Source: Lolliginicoccus lacisalsi (GTDB lineage: Bacteria; Actinomycetota; Actinomycetes; Mycobacteriales; Mycobacteriaceae). From it: DNA of 64,000 nucleotides. The number at the start of each line of letters is the position of its first letter. The stretch's first letter is position 1. Of this stretch, positions 45,558-56,716 are shown piece after piece. The notes beneath the pieces are model-generated. The model ran no database searches. It was not told where the DNA came from and saw only the letters and a program-made list of their open reading frames with translations. The position numbers and the translations under genes were made by a program. The stretch is from the NCBI RefSeq assembly GCF_014841105.1, contig NZ_JACYWE010000004.1:123767-187766 (forward strand). The letters run 5' to 3'.

Positions 45558-45874
45558 CGGGAGATTCCTCCCGCCTGGGCGAGGCGGGCAGCGCTGTCGA
45601 TGTCACTGCGGAGGTACAGCTCGGCGGCCTGGTGCGCGGCGTCGGCACTGTGGGCGCATGCCGCGCTCGTGGCGGCGACATGATGCCGGTAGCGCTCGTG
45701 CGCTGCGGCGCACGCGGCGAGGAAGCTGGCCCCGATGGGCCCCAGCGCGTGCGCCGCGGCCTCGGGCCGCAGTGCCGTGACGGCCTCGGCGAGCCCAGCG
45801 ATCTCCGCGGACTGCTGCTTCATCCGCCTGCCGAACTCGTCGAGGGCGGTGGGGTCCGCGGTGATCCCGGTCAT
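45554..45874 (-). CDS. EspC/WXG100-like type VII secretion-associated protein
   Basis: 106 residues, all helical. MTGITADPTALDEFGRRMKQ resembles the start of EspC-family (DUF2580) proteins. A helical hairpin follows and then YLRSDIDSAARLAQAGG near the C-terminus. A YxxxD/E signal is met by YLRSD. First gene of the operon, with GAGAGG before ATG 45874. No ESX core genes (EccC, MycP) are in this window, so export would depend on a remote system. Confidence 0.75.
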   Translation of the reverse strand: MTGITADPTALDEFGRRMKQQSAEIAGLAEAVTALRPEAAAHALGPIGASFLAACAAAHERYRHHVAATSAACAHSADAAHQAAELYLRSDIDSAARLAQAGGISR

Positions 45875-46051
45875 GCGCAACACCTCTCTGTAGATCCGCG
45901 CGCGGGGCGCGGAGGTCGCATATTGGTCGCTACAAGAAACTTGGACGCACCGGGGCACCCGTTTGGTTCCCGGTGAACCGAAAAAGTTTGGATGTCATAT
46001 CTGGCGGCGACTGCCGGCATGGCCCGCGTGGAGCGGATAGGCTCGCGAGTC

Positions 46052-46681
46052 ATGGAGACACGGGTCGTTGATCATCCCCTGGCAGCTGTCCGGCTCACGA
46101 CGTTGCGCGATGCCGGCAGTGACCGCGCGGTGTTCCGCTCGGCGCTGCGCGAGCTCACCCAGATGCTGGTCTACGAGGCCATGCGCGATGCCGCGACGGA
46201 GGTGTTCGACGTCCAGACCCCGGTCGCGACAGCGCGGGGATCGCGTCTCGCGGCGCCACCGCTGCTCGTGCCGGTGCTTCGGGCCGGGCTGGGCATGGTT
46301 GATCAGGCCAGCATGATGATTCCCGAGGCCCAGGCTGGATTCGTGGGCATGGCACGGGACGAGCACTCCCACGAGCCACGGCCCTACCTCGAGGCGCTGC
46401 CGAAGGATCTGGGCGGCCTGCCGGTTTTTGTGCTCGATCCGATGCTCGCCACCGGTGGCTCGTTGCTGCACACGCTTGCCCTGCTCGCGCACAGAGGCGC
46501 TACCGACATCACGGCGCTGTGCGTGGTGTGCGCGCCGGAGGGCCTGCGGGCGCTCGAGGAGTCGGGCTACCCGGTGCGCGTGGTCACCGCGGCTATCGAT
46601 GACCGGCTCAATGACGACGCGTTCATCGTGCCGGGGCTCGGTGATGCTGGTGATCGCCAGTTCGGGCCGCGCAACATCTAG
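46052..46681 (+). CDS. upp: Uracil phosphoribosyltransferase
   Basis: 209 residues. Uracil + PRPP gives [22 protein letters not shown] is the N-terminal signature, [20 protein letters not shown] the PRPP-binding loop, and [20 protein letters not shown] the uracil-binding end. ATG 46052 fits the family N-terminus [16 protein letters not shown]. It is divergent from the EspC-like operon and convergent with pmmB. Confidence 0.96.
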   Translation: METRVVDHPLAAVRLTTLRDAGSDRAVFRSALRELTQMLVYEAMRDAATEVFDVQTPVATARGSRLAAPPLLVPVLRAGLGMVDQASMMIPEAQAGFVGMARDEHSHEPRPYLEALPKDLGGLPVFVLDPMLATGGSLLHTLALLAHRGATDITALCVVCAPEGLRALEESGYPVRVVTAAIDDRLNDDAFIVPGLGDAGDRQFGPRNI

Positions 46682-46720
46682 CCGTTGCGCGTTGGCCTCG
46701 GCGCCTAGTGGCGCCTCTTG

Positions 46721-46790
46721 CTGCTCCTGCCACCCAAGCGCGATAGCTGCCACCCACGCGCTGCTCCTGCCACCCGTATTTGGGTGGCAG
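46721..46790. repeat. CTGCCACCC repeats and hairpin between upp and pmmB
   Basis: CTGCCACCC occurs three times in direct orientation (46727, 46747, 46767). The last forms a 9-bp hairpin with GGGTGGCAG (46782-46790). The words around the first and third copies (CTGCTC then CTGCCACCC) are identical, 40 bases apart. It may terminate the convergent genes. Confidence 0.85.
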
Positions 46791-46890
46791 CGGGGCATAT
46801 CGGTGGGAGGAACCAATCAACGGTGGCGGGAAGCCGGTATGCCGACGACCGCCAAGCCCGACAGCCTGGTCGGCGCCCCTGCCGCCCCCG

Positions 46891-48495
46891 CTACAGCGCG
46901 CGGGCGAGCGCGCGCCCGTGCTCGAGGGTCTCCTCGGCCCGCGCGCGAGCCGCATCGAGGTTGCCTCCGGTGACATCAGCCACGGCCTGCAGGTAGCACT
47001 TGAGCTTCGGCTCGGTGCCCGAGGGCCGCACGACGACGCGCAGGTGATCGGTGCGGAGGATGACCGCATCGGTGCGCCGCTGCCCGCGCGCGGCGTGCAG
47101 GTCGTCCACGCTCACGGGCTCCCCGCCTAGTTGCTTGGGCAGCGCGGCACGCAGCCGTGCCATGGCTGCGGTGATCCCGCCGAGGTCATCGAAGCGGCGG
47201 GATACCTGGTCGGTGACGTGCACGCCATGCTCGACCGCGAGCCGGTCCAGCTCGCCGAGCGGGGTGCGTGATCGCTGCTTGAGGCGCGCCACGAGGTCGC
47301 ATACCGCGACGGTGGCGGAGATACCGTCCTTGTCGCGGACATTCATGGGGTCCACGCACAGGCCGATCGCTTCCTCGTAGGCGAACACGAGCCCCTGCCC
47401 GGCGCGGACGAGCCACTTGAACCCGGTGAGGGTCTCGGCGTAGCGGGCGCCGTGGGCGGCGGCGATGCGGCCGAGCATGCTGGAGGAGACGATGGTGGTG
47501 GCGACGAGGCGATCGCCGCTGGTCGCGGCGAGGATGTCGTCGCCGAGCAGCACCCCGGCCTCGTCCCCGCGCAGCATCCGCCACCCAGAGGGCCCGGGCA
47601 CGCCCGCCGCGCACCGGTCGGCGTCCGGATCGAGTGCGATGGCCACGTCCGCTTCGATGGAGCGGGCGAGCTCGAGCAGCAGATCGGTGGCGCCGGGCTC
47701 CTCGGGGTTGGGGAAGGCGACAGTGGGGAAGTCGGGGTCGGGGGCGAACTGCTTCTCCACGACGTGCACATCGGTGAATCCCGCGCGGCGCAGCGCTTCC
47801 ACCGCGATCTCGCCCCCCACTCCGTGCAGCGGCGTCAGCGCGATGCGCGCATCGCGGGAGGCGCCGCGGGGCAAGGCGGCGACCGTCGCGAGGTACTGCT
47901 CGACGAGCTCGGCCCCGGATGGCTCGACCGGCGAGCGCGGGACCGAGCGGGCCGGGCCGACGCGCGCGATGGCGGCCTCGATCTCCCGGTCGGCAGGGGA
48001 AACGAGCTGCGCGCCGCCGTCAAGGTACAGCTTGTAGCCGTTATCGGCGGGCGGATTGTGCGATGCGGTGATCTGGACGGCCGCGGCGGCGCCGGTGGCG
48101 CGGCAGGCATGCGCGAGCACCGGCGTGGGAAGCGCCCCGGGCAGCAGGGTGACCGCGAAGCCCGCGGCGGCGAATACCTCGGCGGTGGCGCGGGCGAACT
48201 CCACGGAGCCGTGGCGGGCGTCGCGGCCGACGATGATGCGGGAACCGCCGAGGCAGCGGTCGTGCAGCCAGGACGCGACGCCCGCGGTGGTGCGGGTGAC
48301 CACGGCGACGTTCATGCCGTTGGGCCCGGCCCGGACGGGACCGCGCAGGCCGGCGGTGCCGAACGCCAGTGGCCCGGAGAAGCGTTCCGCGAGCTCGGCG
48401 TCGGGCAGGCCAGCGAGCTCGGTCCGCGTCGCCGGGTCGGGATCATCATCGATCCAGCGGGCCACGTTTTCTCGCAGGCCGGCTGGCGTGGTCAC
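46891..48495 (-). CDS. pmmB: Phosphohexomutase/phosphopentomutase (PmmB type)
   Basis: 534 residues. [18 protein letters not shown] opens the fold. [17 protein letters not shown] carries the phosphoserine S145, [10 protein letters not shown] binds Mg, FAYEEAIG contacts sugar and [13 protein letters not shown] binds the phosphate. In this position next to PNP it likely converts (deoxy)ribose 1-phosphate to the 5-phosphate, or acts on hexose phosphates. The GTG start overlaps the PNP stop (GTGA). Confidence 0.93.
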   Translation of the reverse strand: MTTPAGLRENVARWIDDDPDPATRTELAGLPDAELAERFSGPLAFGTAGLRGPVRAGPNGMNVAVVTRTTAGVASWLHDRCLGGSRIIVGRDARHGSVEFARATAEVFAAAGFAVTLLPGALPTPVLAHACRATGAAAAVQITASHNPPADNGYKLYLDGGAQLVSPADREIEAAIARVGPARSVPRSPVEPSGAELVEQYLATVAALPRGASRDARIALTPLHGVGGEIAVEALRRAGFTDVHVVEKQFAPDPDFPTVAFPNPEEPGATDLLLELARSIEADVAIALDPDADRCAAGVPGPSGWRMLRGDEAGVLLGDDILAATSGDRLVATTIVSSSMLGRIAAAHGARYAETLTGFKWLVRAGQGLVFAYEEAIGLCVDPMNVRDKDGISATVAVCDLVARLKQRSRTPLGELDRLAVEHGVHVTDQVSRRFDDLGGITAAMARLRAALPKQLGGEPVSVDDLHAARGQRRTDAVILRTDHLRVVVRPSGTEPKLKCYLQAVADVTGGNLDAARARAEETLEHGRALARAL

Positions 48496-49301
48496 AAGCG
48501 CGTCACCAGCTTGTGCAGGAGGGTGCCCATGCGTTGCGCGGAGGCGCGGCCAGCGTCGAGGACCTCCTGGTGGTCGAGCGGCTCGCCTGTGATCCCAGCG
48601 GCCAGGTTGGTCACGAGCGAGATCCCGAGCACCTCGGCGCCCTCGGCGCGGGCGGCGATGGTCTCGTGGACGGTGGACATCCCCACGAGGTCCGCGCCGA
48701 GGGTGCGCAGCATTCGGATCTCGGCGGGCGTCTCGAAGTGCGGGCCGGGCATCCCGGCGTAGACGCCTTCCTCGAGGCCCGGCTCGATCTCCCGGGCGAT
48801 GGAGCGCAGGCGGGGGGAGTAGGCATCGACGAGGTCGATGAATTGCGATCCGAGCAACGGGGAGCGGCCGGTGAGGTTGATGTGGTCGCTGACGAGGATG
48901 GGCTGGCCGACCTCCATGCCGTCACGCAGCCCACCGGCCGCGTTGGTGAGGATGATGGTGCGGGCGCCCGCCGCGCAGGCGGTGCGGACCGCGTGCACCA
49001 CGGTCGAGAGCGGGTGGCCCTCGTAGGCGTGCGCGCGGCCCAGCATCACCAGCACGTGGGTGCCCTCGACATCGAACGAGCGGATCTCGCCGCCGTGCCC
49101 GGCAGCGGTGGGCTCGGCGAACCCGGGCAACTCGGGCATGGGGATCGTCGCGGTGGGGGCGCCCAGCACGGAGGCCGCGGGCGCCCAGCCCGAGCCCAGC
49201 ACCACCGCGATGGGGTGCTCGGCGATGCCGGTGCGCGCCGCTATGGCGTTGGCGGCGGAGCGGGCAACGACGTGGGGGCTGTCGATGTTTCGCACGTCCA
49301 C
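48492..49301 (-). CDS. punA: Purine nucleoside phosphorylase (trimeric type)
   Basis: About 269 residues. It cleaves inosine and guanosine nucleosides with phosphate. [15 protein letters not shown] binds phosphate, [19 protein letters not shown] and [11 protein letters not shown] are the conserved loops, and [13 protein letters not shown] with [11 protein letters not shown] holds the purine site. The position matches Rv3307 (called deoD there), but the sequence is of the trimeric PunA class. The start is uncertain: GTGs at 49304, 49301 and 49295 and a TTG at 49319 are all in frame. Confidence 0.92.
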   Translation of the reverse strand: MDVRNIDSPHVVARSAANAIAARTGIAEHPIAVVLGSGWAPAASVLGAPTATIPMPELPGFAEPTAAGHGGEIRSFDVEGTHVLVMLGRAHAYEGHPLSTVVHAVRTACAAGARTIILTNAAGGLRDGMEVGQPILVSDHINLTGRSPLLGSQFIDLVDAYSPRLRSIAREIEPGLEEGVYAGMPGPHFETPAEIRMLRTLGADLVGMSTVHETIAARAEGAEVLGISLVTNLAAGITGEPLDHQEVLDAGRASAQRMGTLLHKLVTRL

Positions 49302-49334
49302 CACCCTAGCGGCGATCAACAGCTGCTGTGGTGC

Positions 49335-50216
49335 CTACCGGGCGAGGGGCACGATCATCAGCGGGCATTGCACGCTGTGGGTGAGCGCGCGCGAGGTGGA
49401 GCCGAGCATCATGGTGGCGAATCCTCCGCGGCCGCGGCTGCCCACGACGACGAGCCCGGCTGCGGCCGAGAGGTCGGTGAGGTAGCGGACGGGCCGGTCC
49501 TTGACCACGAGTCGGCGCACTTCCACGTCGGGGTAACGCTCGCCGAGGCCGGCGAGGGATTCGGCGAGGCGTGCCTCCTCCTCGCTGATCAGGTCATCCC
49601 AGGGCAGGCCCTGGTGCAGGGAGAGGGCCTTGGGCAGCGCGGTGTCGCTCCAGGCGTGGACGGCGATGAGCTCGGCGCCGCGCAGCGATGCCTCCTGGAA
49701 CGCGGTCTCCACGGCGGGCCGGTTCTGCTCGGATCCGTCGACGCCGACGACGACGGGGGCGGCGGGAGTGGTGTCCCACCCGGCGGGCAGCTCCTGGATG
49801 ATGACCATCGTCGAGTGCACGTGCTGGAGCACAGATTGGGTCACCGAACCGATGAGGCTGGCACGGAATGCGGAGATGCCCCGCGAGCCCATGACCAGCA
49901 TGTGGGCATCCTTGGACTCGGTGATGAGGTCGACGTGCGCGAACCCGGTGAGCACCTCGCTATCGATGTCCGTGCAGCCGCTGTCCTCGGCTACCTTCAC
50001 CGCGTCCGCGAGCCGTGCCTCGGCATGCTGGGTGGATTCGGCGATGTAGGTGGAGGGGATCGCGAAGTCGCCCCAGTACTGGGGCGGCCCATCGAGCGCA
50101 GTGACGATGCGCAGGGGCAGCTTGCGCAGGCGGGATTCGCGCGCGGCCCAGCGGACGGCGTTGGTGGCGCTGGTGGAGCCGTCGATGCCGACGATGATGG
50201 GCTGGGGAACGGGCAT
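49335..50216 (-). CDS. Tandem universal stress protein
   Basis: 293 residues with two Usp domains. Domain 1 starts PIIVGIDGSTSATNAVRWAA and has VMGSRGISAFRASLIGS; domain 2 starts PVVVGVDGSEQNRPAVETAF and has VVGSRGRGGFATMMLGS. Both keep the G-x2-G-x9-G-S ATP-binding motif. It resembles DosR-regulon proteins such as Rv2005c and Rv2623 and lies beside devS/devR. The ATG follows GGAAGGA. A GTGACCAATGGCAC dyad-like site lies upstream. Confidence 0.92.
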   Translation of the reverse strand: MPVPQPIIVGIDGSTSATNAVRWAARESRLRKLPLRIVTALDGPPQYWGDFAIPSTYIAESTQHAEARLADAVKVAEDSGCTDIDSEVLTGFAHVDLITESKDAHMLVMGSRGISAFRASLIGSVTQSVLQHVHSTMVIIQELPAGWDTTPAAPVVVGVDGSEQNRPAVETAFQEASLRGAELIAVHAWSDTALPKALSLHQGLPWDDLISEEEARLAESLAGLGERYPDVEVRRLVVKDRPVRYLTDLSAAAGLVVVGSRGRGGFATMMLGSTSRALTHSVQCPLMIVPLAR

Positions 50217-50275
50217 GGTCGTAATCCTTCCGTGCGGTTGCCGGGGTGCTCCTTCAGCATCCCGCTGCCAAGCTC

Positions 50276-50323
50276 GGCCCGATAGGGCCACAGGTCACTG
50301 GCGCGCGAGTGACCAATGGCACG
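50276..50323 (-). promoter_or_regulatory. Candidate DevR-type sites upstream of the Usp gene
   Basis: GGCCCGATAGGGCC (about 50276-50289) and GTGACCAATGGCAC (about 50309-50322) lie between devS and the leftward Usp gene. The second is close to GGGACCATTGGCCG upstream of devR. Both share the layout of the mycobacterial Dos box GGGACTWWAGTCCC with several mismatches. Confidence 0.4.
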
Positions 50324-50340
50324 GCACGGAGGCCTGCACG

Positions 50341-52733
<2,393 letters not shown>

Positions 52734-52768
52734 CGTGGCTCCTCACCCCCTGTGCCACTCATCGTAAC

Positions 52769-52795
52769 GTGGGACCATTGGCCGATAATGAGGGT
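52769..52795. promoter_or_regulatory. Candidate Dos box between devR and the Usp gene
   Basis: GTGGGACCATTGGCCGATAA lies in the 137-base divergent region. GGGACCATTGGCC matches 10 of 13 positions of GGGACTWWAGTCC. It is the best Dos-like site near devR itself and could serve both divergent genes. Confidence 0.5.
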
Positions 52796-52870
52796 TCCAA
52801 AGCCCCTCGGAATTCACCGATGGATGCAGTGTCATGGAGACATGGCTGCTGCGGGAACGAAAGGCACACG

Positions 52871-53755
52871 ATGAACCAGCCCGAGCCGACGGCGCGCACC
52901 TCCAGCGGAGGGGCGGCAGCCCGCCGCGCGCCCATCGCGGTTGTCGTCGATGGCAGCGCGGAATGTCATGCCGCGATCGCCTGGTCAGTCCGCGAGGCCG
53001 CGGTGCACGGAACTGGCATCCAGTTGATCCACGTGCGCGGAGCCGTGCGCAACCGTTCCGGCAAGGCCGTCTTCGACGATGCCCGAGCCGTGCTCGCCAG
53101 CACCCCGGGTGGCGCGAGCGCCGAGGTCACCGAGCTTGCCGTTGGAGGGCTCCTCGGCTCGGGATTCGTGCCCGTCACCGCCCGCGCGCACATGCTGGTG
53201 ATCGCCGCGGGCTCGACCCAGGGCAAGCGCACCCGGCTCGGTGCCCCGTACCCGGCGCTGCTCGCGGCCAAGTCCCGGTGCCCGGTGGTGGTCATCCCGC
53301 GCGAGATGACCGATGGGCCGCACGTCGTGGTGGGCGTGGATGGCACCGAGAGCAGCGAGGACGCTATTGCTGTCGCCTTCGAGGAGGCCGTCGGCCGGGG
53401 CGTGGCGCTCAAGGCGGTGCATACGTGGAACGACTTCCAGCTGAGCACCGCGATCGCCCATGATACCGACCTGCCCTGGGAGGCAGTGGAGACCGGCGAG
53501 AAGGTCGTTCTCTCCGAGCGCCTCGCGGGCTGGCGGGACCGGTTCCCCGACGTACCGGTCATCGAGATCGTGGCGAAGGATAGCCCCGCGCGCCAGCTCG
53601 CGCATCAATCGCGGGGCGCGGCGCTCCTCGTCATCGGCAGCCACGGGCGCGGGCCGATCTCGGGGCTCGTGTTCCGCTCCACCAGTGAATCACTCATGTA
53701 TGCGTCCCGCTGCCCGCTCGTGGTGGTGCGAAGGGGACTGCGCGAGGAAAGGTAG
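52871..53755 (+). CDS. Tandem universal stress protein, second copy
   Basis: 294 residues, two Usp domains after a 35-residue polar N-terminus. Domain 1 (PIAVVVDGSAECHAAIAWSV) has a degenerate ATP loop. Domain 2 (HVVVGVDGTESSEDAIAVAF) has VIGSHGRGPISGLVFRS, where the second Gly of the motif is replaced by Arg, so nucleotide binding may be reduced. It is divergent from devR and followed 6 bases later by an SDR gene. The ATG follows AAAGG. Confidence 0.9.
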   Translation: MNQPEPTARTSSGGAAARRAPIAVVVDGSAECHAAIAWSVREAAVHGTGIQLIHVRGAVRNRSGKAVFDDARAVLASTPGGASAEVTELAVGGLLGSGFVPVTARAHMLVIAAGSTQGKRTRLGAPYPALLAAKSRCPVVVIPREMTDGPHVVVGVDGTESSEDAIAVAFEEAVGRGVALKAVHTWNDFQLSTAIAHDTDLPWEAVETGEKVVLSERLAGWRDRFPDVPVIEIVAKDSPARQLAHQSRGAALLVIGSHGRGPISGLVFRSTSESLMYASRCPLVVVRRGLREER

Positions 53756-53761
53756 GCCATC

Positions 53762-54496
53762 ATGTCCGCGACCACACGTGCAGCGATCATCACCGGGGCA
53801 GCCCGGGGGATAGGCGCAGCGACAGCGGAAGCACTGCATGCGGCAGGGATGCACGTGATCATCGCGGACGTGCTCGACGATGAGGCCCGGCAGCTCGCCG
53901 AGCAGCTCGGCGACCGGGCCGAGCACATCCACCTCGATGTGCGCGACGAGCAGCAATGGCAGGAGGCGGCCCGCCTCGCTGCGAGCCGTGGCGAGCTCGC
54001 CGCGCTCGTCAACAATGCGGGGGTACTGCGGTTCGCCGCGATCGAGGAGCAATCCGTCGAGGACTTCCGCTTCGTCCTCGACGTGAACCTCATCGGCGCA
54101 TGGCTGGGCATCCGGGCCTGCGCGCCGCACCTGCGCGCCAGCAAGGGCGTCATCGTCAACATCTCGTCCACGGCGGGCCTCGCGGGCTACTCCGGCATCG
54201 GTGCCTACGTCGCCAGCAAGTGGGCGTTGCGCGGGCTCACCAAGACCGCGGCGCTCGAGCTTGCCGACAGCGGCGTGCGGGCGTGCAGCATCCATCCCGG
54301 GCCCATTCGCACACCGATGACCGCCGGGTTCGATGACTCGATGGTCACCGGGCAGCCCATCCCACGGTTCGGCGAGCCCCGCGAGGTCGCTGACATGGTG
54401 GATTTCCTCATCCACCGGGCCACCTACTCCACCGGCACGGAGTTCGTCGTGGACGGGGGCGCGCTCACCGGCACCATGCTGGCCCCGCCGGAATAG
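53762..54496 (+). CDS. Short-chain dehydrogenase, 3-alpha/20-beta-hydroxysteroid dehydrogenase-like
   Basis: 244-residue classical SDR: AAIITGAARGIGAATAEAL for NAD(P), ALVNNAGVLRF, IVNISSTAGLAGYSGIGAYV with catalytic Ser and Tyr, and ASKWALRG with Lys. The C-terminus has TEFVVDGGALTGT. Similar to FabG3-type enzymes that reduce steroid or lipid ketones. It is translated just after the Usp stop, so both are probably part of the DevR-linked set. Confidence 0.88.
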   Translation: MSATTRAAIITGAARGIGAATAEALHAAGMHVIIADVLDDEARQLAEQLGDRAEHIHLDVRDEQQWQEAARLAASRGELAALVNNAGVLRFAAIEEQSVEDFRFVLDVNLIGAWLGIRACAPHLRASKGVIVNISSTAGLAGYSGIGAYVASKWALRGLTKTAALELADSGVRACSIHPGPIRTPMTAGFDDSMVTGQPIPRFGEPREVADMVDFLIHRATYSTGTEFVVDGGALTGTMLAPPE

Positions 54497-54589
54497 CGGC
54501 CGTCCGCCACGGGGCCGCGGCGCGCGCCAGTCGCGAATGGGCAACGAGGGCACCGCATTCGTGATGGCGGTCAGGTGAGCAGGGTCACG

Positions 54590-54614
54590 CTTGTAGCAAC
54601 ACAATGGCTACAAG
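54590..54614. terminator. Hairpin after the SDR gene
   Basis: CTTGTAGC and GCTACAAG (8 bp) flank a 9-base loop, 94 bases after the SDR stop and before the convergent nitroreductase end. The rest of the 287-base gap shows nothing coding. Confidence 0.45.
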
Positions 54615-54783
54615 GCTCCGGGGCAAGGTTGGGGTCGCGGTTCCCCGGACCGCGGACAAGCAGTGGCGGGCCGCGCGACCGTTGCAGCATCCCCCACTGC
54701 GGGCGGGCGATGGAACCGGGAACATCTGGCAGGCATCCGATCCCTACGCGCCATGCTCGCGCGGCTGGGGTGGCCCGGCCTGC

Positions 54784-55761
54784 TCAGCCCTGCAGGATCT
54801 CGTCGAGCGGGCGGCGACCGGTCTGGGGCGGCATTGCCGGATCGAGGCGCTCGCCGATACGGATGACGACCTGCGGGTAGCGGTACATCTCGTCCTCGCT
54901 CGCCGTGGCCTCCCGGACGATCGCGCGGCTCTCCTCGAGCTCGGTGACGTGCGTCACCGGGCAGGCGCCCAGCTGTTCGATGGTGGCGGCGAGAAGCATC
55001 GCGGACATGGCCTCACCGCAGCGCAACCAGTCCTCGGCGGTATCGCCGCTCGTGCTCAGCACGAACAGGGCGGCCTGGTCTTCCTGGCCGTGCTCGCTGG
55101 TGAGGGTGCCCGCAGGGAAGTCCCGGCCCGACGGAACGGTCGGCTTGGTGCCGCTCGCGACGAGCGAGGAGCGGGGCACGCCCTCGAACAAGCGATAGTG
55201 GCCGCTCCACCAGGACAGCTCGCGCTGGTACTGCTCGTCGTGGAGGCGCTGGGCGACAGCCACCTCCGAGGCGTGGCGGAACGCGTCCTTGCCGGTGCTG
55301 GTGATCGGCACGGCGGAGACATCGTCATCGTGGTACGACGCGCGGAGCTGCTCGATGACCTCGGTGCTGAGCGCGCCGAGGGGACGGCGGTCGCTGCGCC
55401 GCTCGAGGATCGCCTTGGCCAGCGCCCGGTTCCGCTCGTCGATATAGCGCGCGCGGGCGACGGTGACCGCGGCGAGGTGCTGCGGATCCTCGGCATCGGG
55501 CATGCGTTCGATCGTGGTGTCGTAGCCAGAATCGTGCAGGTTGACGCAGAGGTGGTGCAGCATCGCGCCGCAGCTGATGATCATCTGTCGGCCCGTGGGA
55601 TCGGCCACCTGCATCTGTCGCTCGGGATCGGCGAACAGGTCGAGGCGGTCGCCGCGCAGCGTCCAGGACCAGGGCTGCGTGTTGTGCACGGACGGGGCTC
55701 GCGATGCCGCCGCGACCGCGTTGCGAAGGATCCGTTCCTGCATGGACTGCTCATCGGTCAT
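54784..55761 (-). CDS. Acg-type nitroreductase family protein
   Basis: 325 residues. RAPSVHNTQPWSWTLRGDRL is the hallmark N-terminus of the Rv2032 (Acg)/Rv3131 group of DosR-controlled nitroreductase-like proteins. ISCGAMLHHLCVNLHDSGYD and RRSDRRPLGALS follow, and PQVVIRIGERLDPAMPPQTG ends it. Relatives may bind FMN; Acg itself has lost reductase activity, so enzymatic function is uncertain. ATG 55761 follows GAGGTCGGG. Its company (devRS, two Usp proteins) fits the dormancy regulon. Confidence 0.9.
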   Translation of the reverse strand: MTDEQSMQERILRNAVAAASRAPSVHNTQPWSWTLRGDRLDLFADPERQMQVADPTGRQMIISCGAMLHHLCVNLHDSGYDTTIERMPDAEDPQHLAAVTVARARYIDERNRALAKAILERRSDRRPLGALSTEVIEQLRASYHDDDVSAVPITSTGKDAFRHASEVAVAQRLHDEQYQRELSWWSGHYRLFEGVPRSSLVASGTKPTVPSGRDFPAGTLTSEHGQEDQAALFVLSTSGDTAEDWLRCGEAMSAMLLAATIEQLGACPVTHVTELEESRAIVREATASEDEMYRYPQVVIRIGERLDPAMPPQTGRRPLDEILQG

Positions 55762-55867
55762 GGCCCGACCTCGCTCATCGCTCGTGATGCCAGTGCTGGT
55801 GTTGCCAGCAATCGTGTTGCCACGGTGTGCATGGCTCTCCACCATCATCGCGCTGCGCGCGTGACTC

Positions 55868-55912
55868 CGATAGTGCCACTTGGGGGGTTGCGCGGGGGCC
55901 GGAAGTCCCAAA
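55868..55912. promoter_or_regulatory. Candidate Dos box upstream of the nitroreductase and enoyl-CoA hydratase genes
   Basis: CGGGGGCCGGAAGTCCCAAA (55893-55912) matches about 14 of 20 positions of the Dos box TTSGGGACTWWAGTCCCSAA. Just left, CGATAGTGCCAC (55868-55879) repeats a word also found at 2863. The region separates divergent genes. Confidence 0.45.
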
Positions 55913-55962
55913 AGCGCCGCGACCGGTGCGCCGCGCCGGGGCGGGCGGTTTAAGCTCAGGGA

Positions 55963-56664
55963 ATGCCATATCTGTCACGCGAGGGTGAAGTGTTCGTCCT
56001 GTACCTCGGCAACGAGGGCGAGGACGACAGCGAGAACCGGTTCCATCCAGACTGGATGGACGCCGTGCACGCGCGGCTCGACGAGGTCGAGGCGTCGGAA
56101 GGGCCGGCCGCGCTGGTGGTGGCCGCTACCGGCAAGTTCTTCAGCAACGGGCTTGATGTGCAGTGGATCTTCAGCAATCTCGACGGCCTGCCGGGATACC
56201 TCGATCGCTCGCACACCATCTTCTCCCGGCTGCTGGCCTTCCCGCTGCCGACGGTCGCCGCGATCAGCGGCCACGCCTTCGGTGCCGGGGCGATGCTCGC
56301 GATCTCCACCGACTTCCAGGTGATGCGCTCGGACCGCGGCTTCTTCTGCCTGCCCGAGGTGGACCTGGGCATGCCCTTCACCGTCGGCATGAGCGCGCTG
56401 ATCAATAGCCGACTGCCGAAGCAGACCGCGATCGAGGCCATGACCACCGGTCGCCGGTATGGCGGCGCCGACGCGCTGGCCGCCGGGATCGTCCAGGTGG
56501 CGGTCCCCGGCGAGGACGTGCTGCCCACCGCGATCGAGCGGGCAGCGAGCCTCATTGCCAAGCGCGGGCCGAACCTCGCCAGCATCAAGCGCAGCATCCA
56601 CGGCGCCCTGCTCGATGATCTAGCCATCACCACCGGTGACACCGGCTTCTCGTTCGGCCAGTAG
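55963..56664 (+). CDS. Enoyl-CoA hydratase/isomerase family protein
   Basis: 233 residues of crotonase fold. GKFFSNGLDVQWIFSNLDGL and ISGHAFGAGAMLAISTDFQV form the two oxyanion-hole loops, and PEVDLGMPFTVGMSALI is the active-site strand. There is no obvious pair of catalytic Glu for hydration (one Glu in LPEVDLG), which is closer to delta-3,delta-2-enoyl-CoA isomerases. It takes part in fatty acid oxidation. It starts at ATG 55963 close to a Dos-like site. Confidence 0.85.
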   Translation: MPYLSREGEVFVLYLGNEGEDDSENRFHPDWMDAVHARLDEVEASEGPAALVVAATGKFFSNGLDVQWIFSNLDGLPGYLDRSHTIFSRLLAFPLPTVAAISGHAFGAGAMLAISTDFQVMRSDRGFFCLPEVDLGMPFTVGMSALINSRLPKQTAIEAMTTGRRYGGADALAAGIVQVAVPGEDVLPTAIERAASLIAKRGPNLASIKRSIHGALLDDLAITTGDTGFSFGQ

Positions 56665-56716
56665 CCGCGAGCTGGCGGCGCGGGAGGGACCAGCAAGCAA
56701 TCGAGGGAGAACAGGG

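Noticed and set aside
54604..55953. 449-codon + strand frame opposite the Acg-type nitroreductase
   Set aside because: The - strand protein has the specific Acg N-terminus and family motifs; the opposite frame has none.
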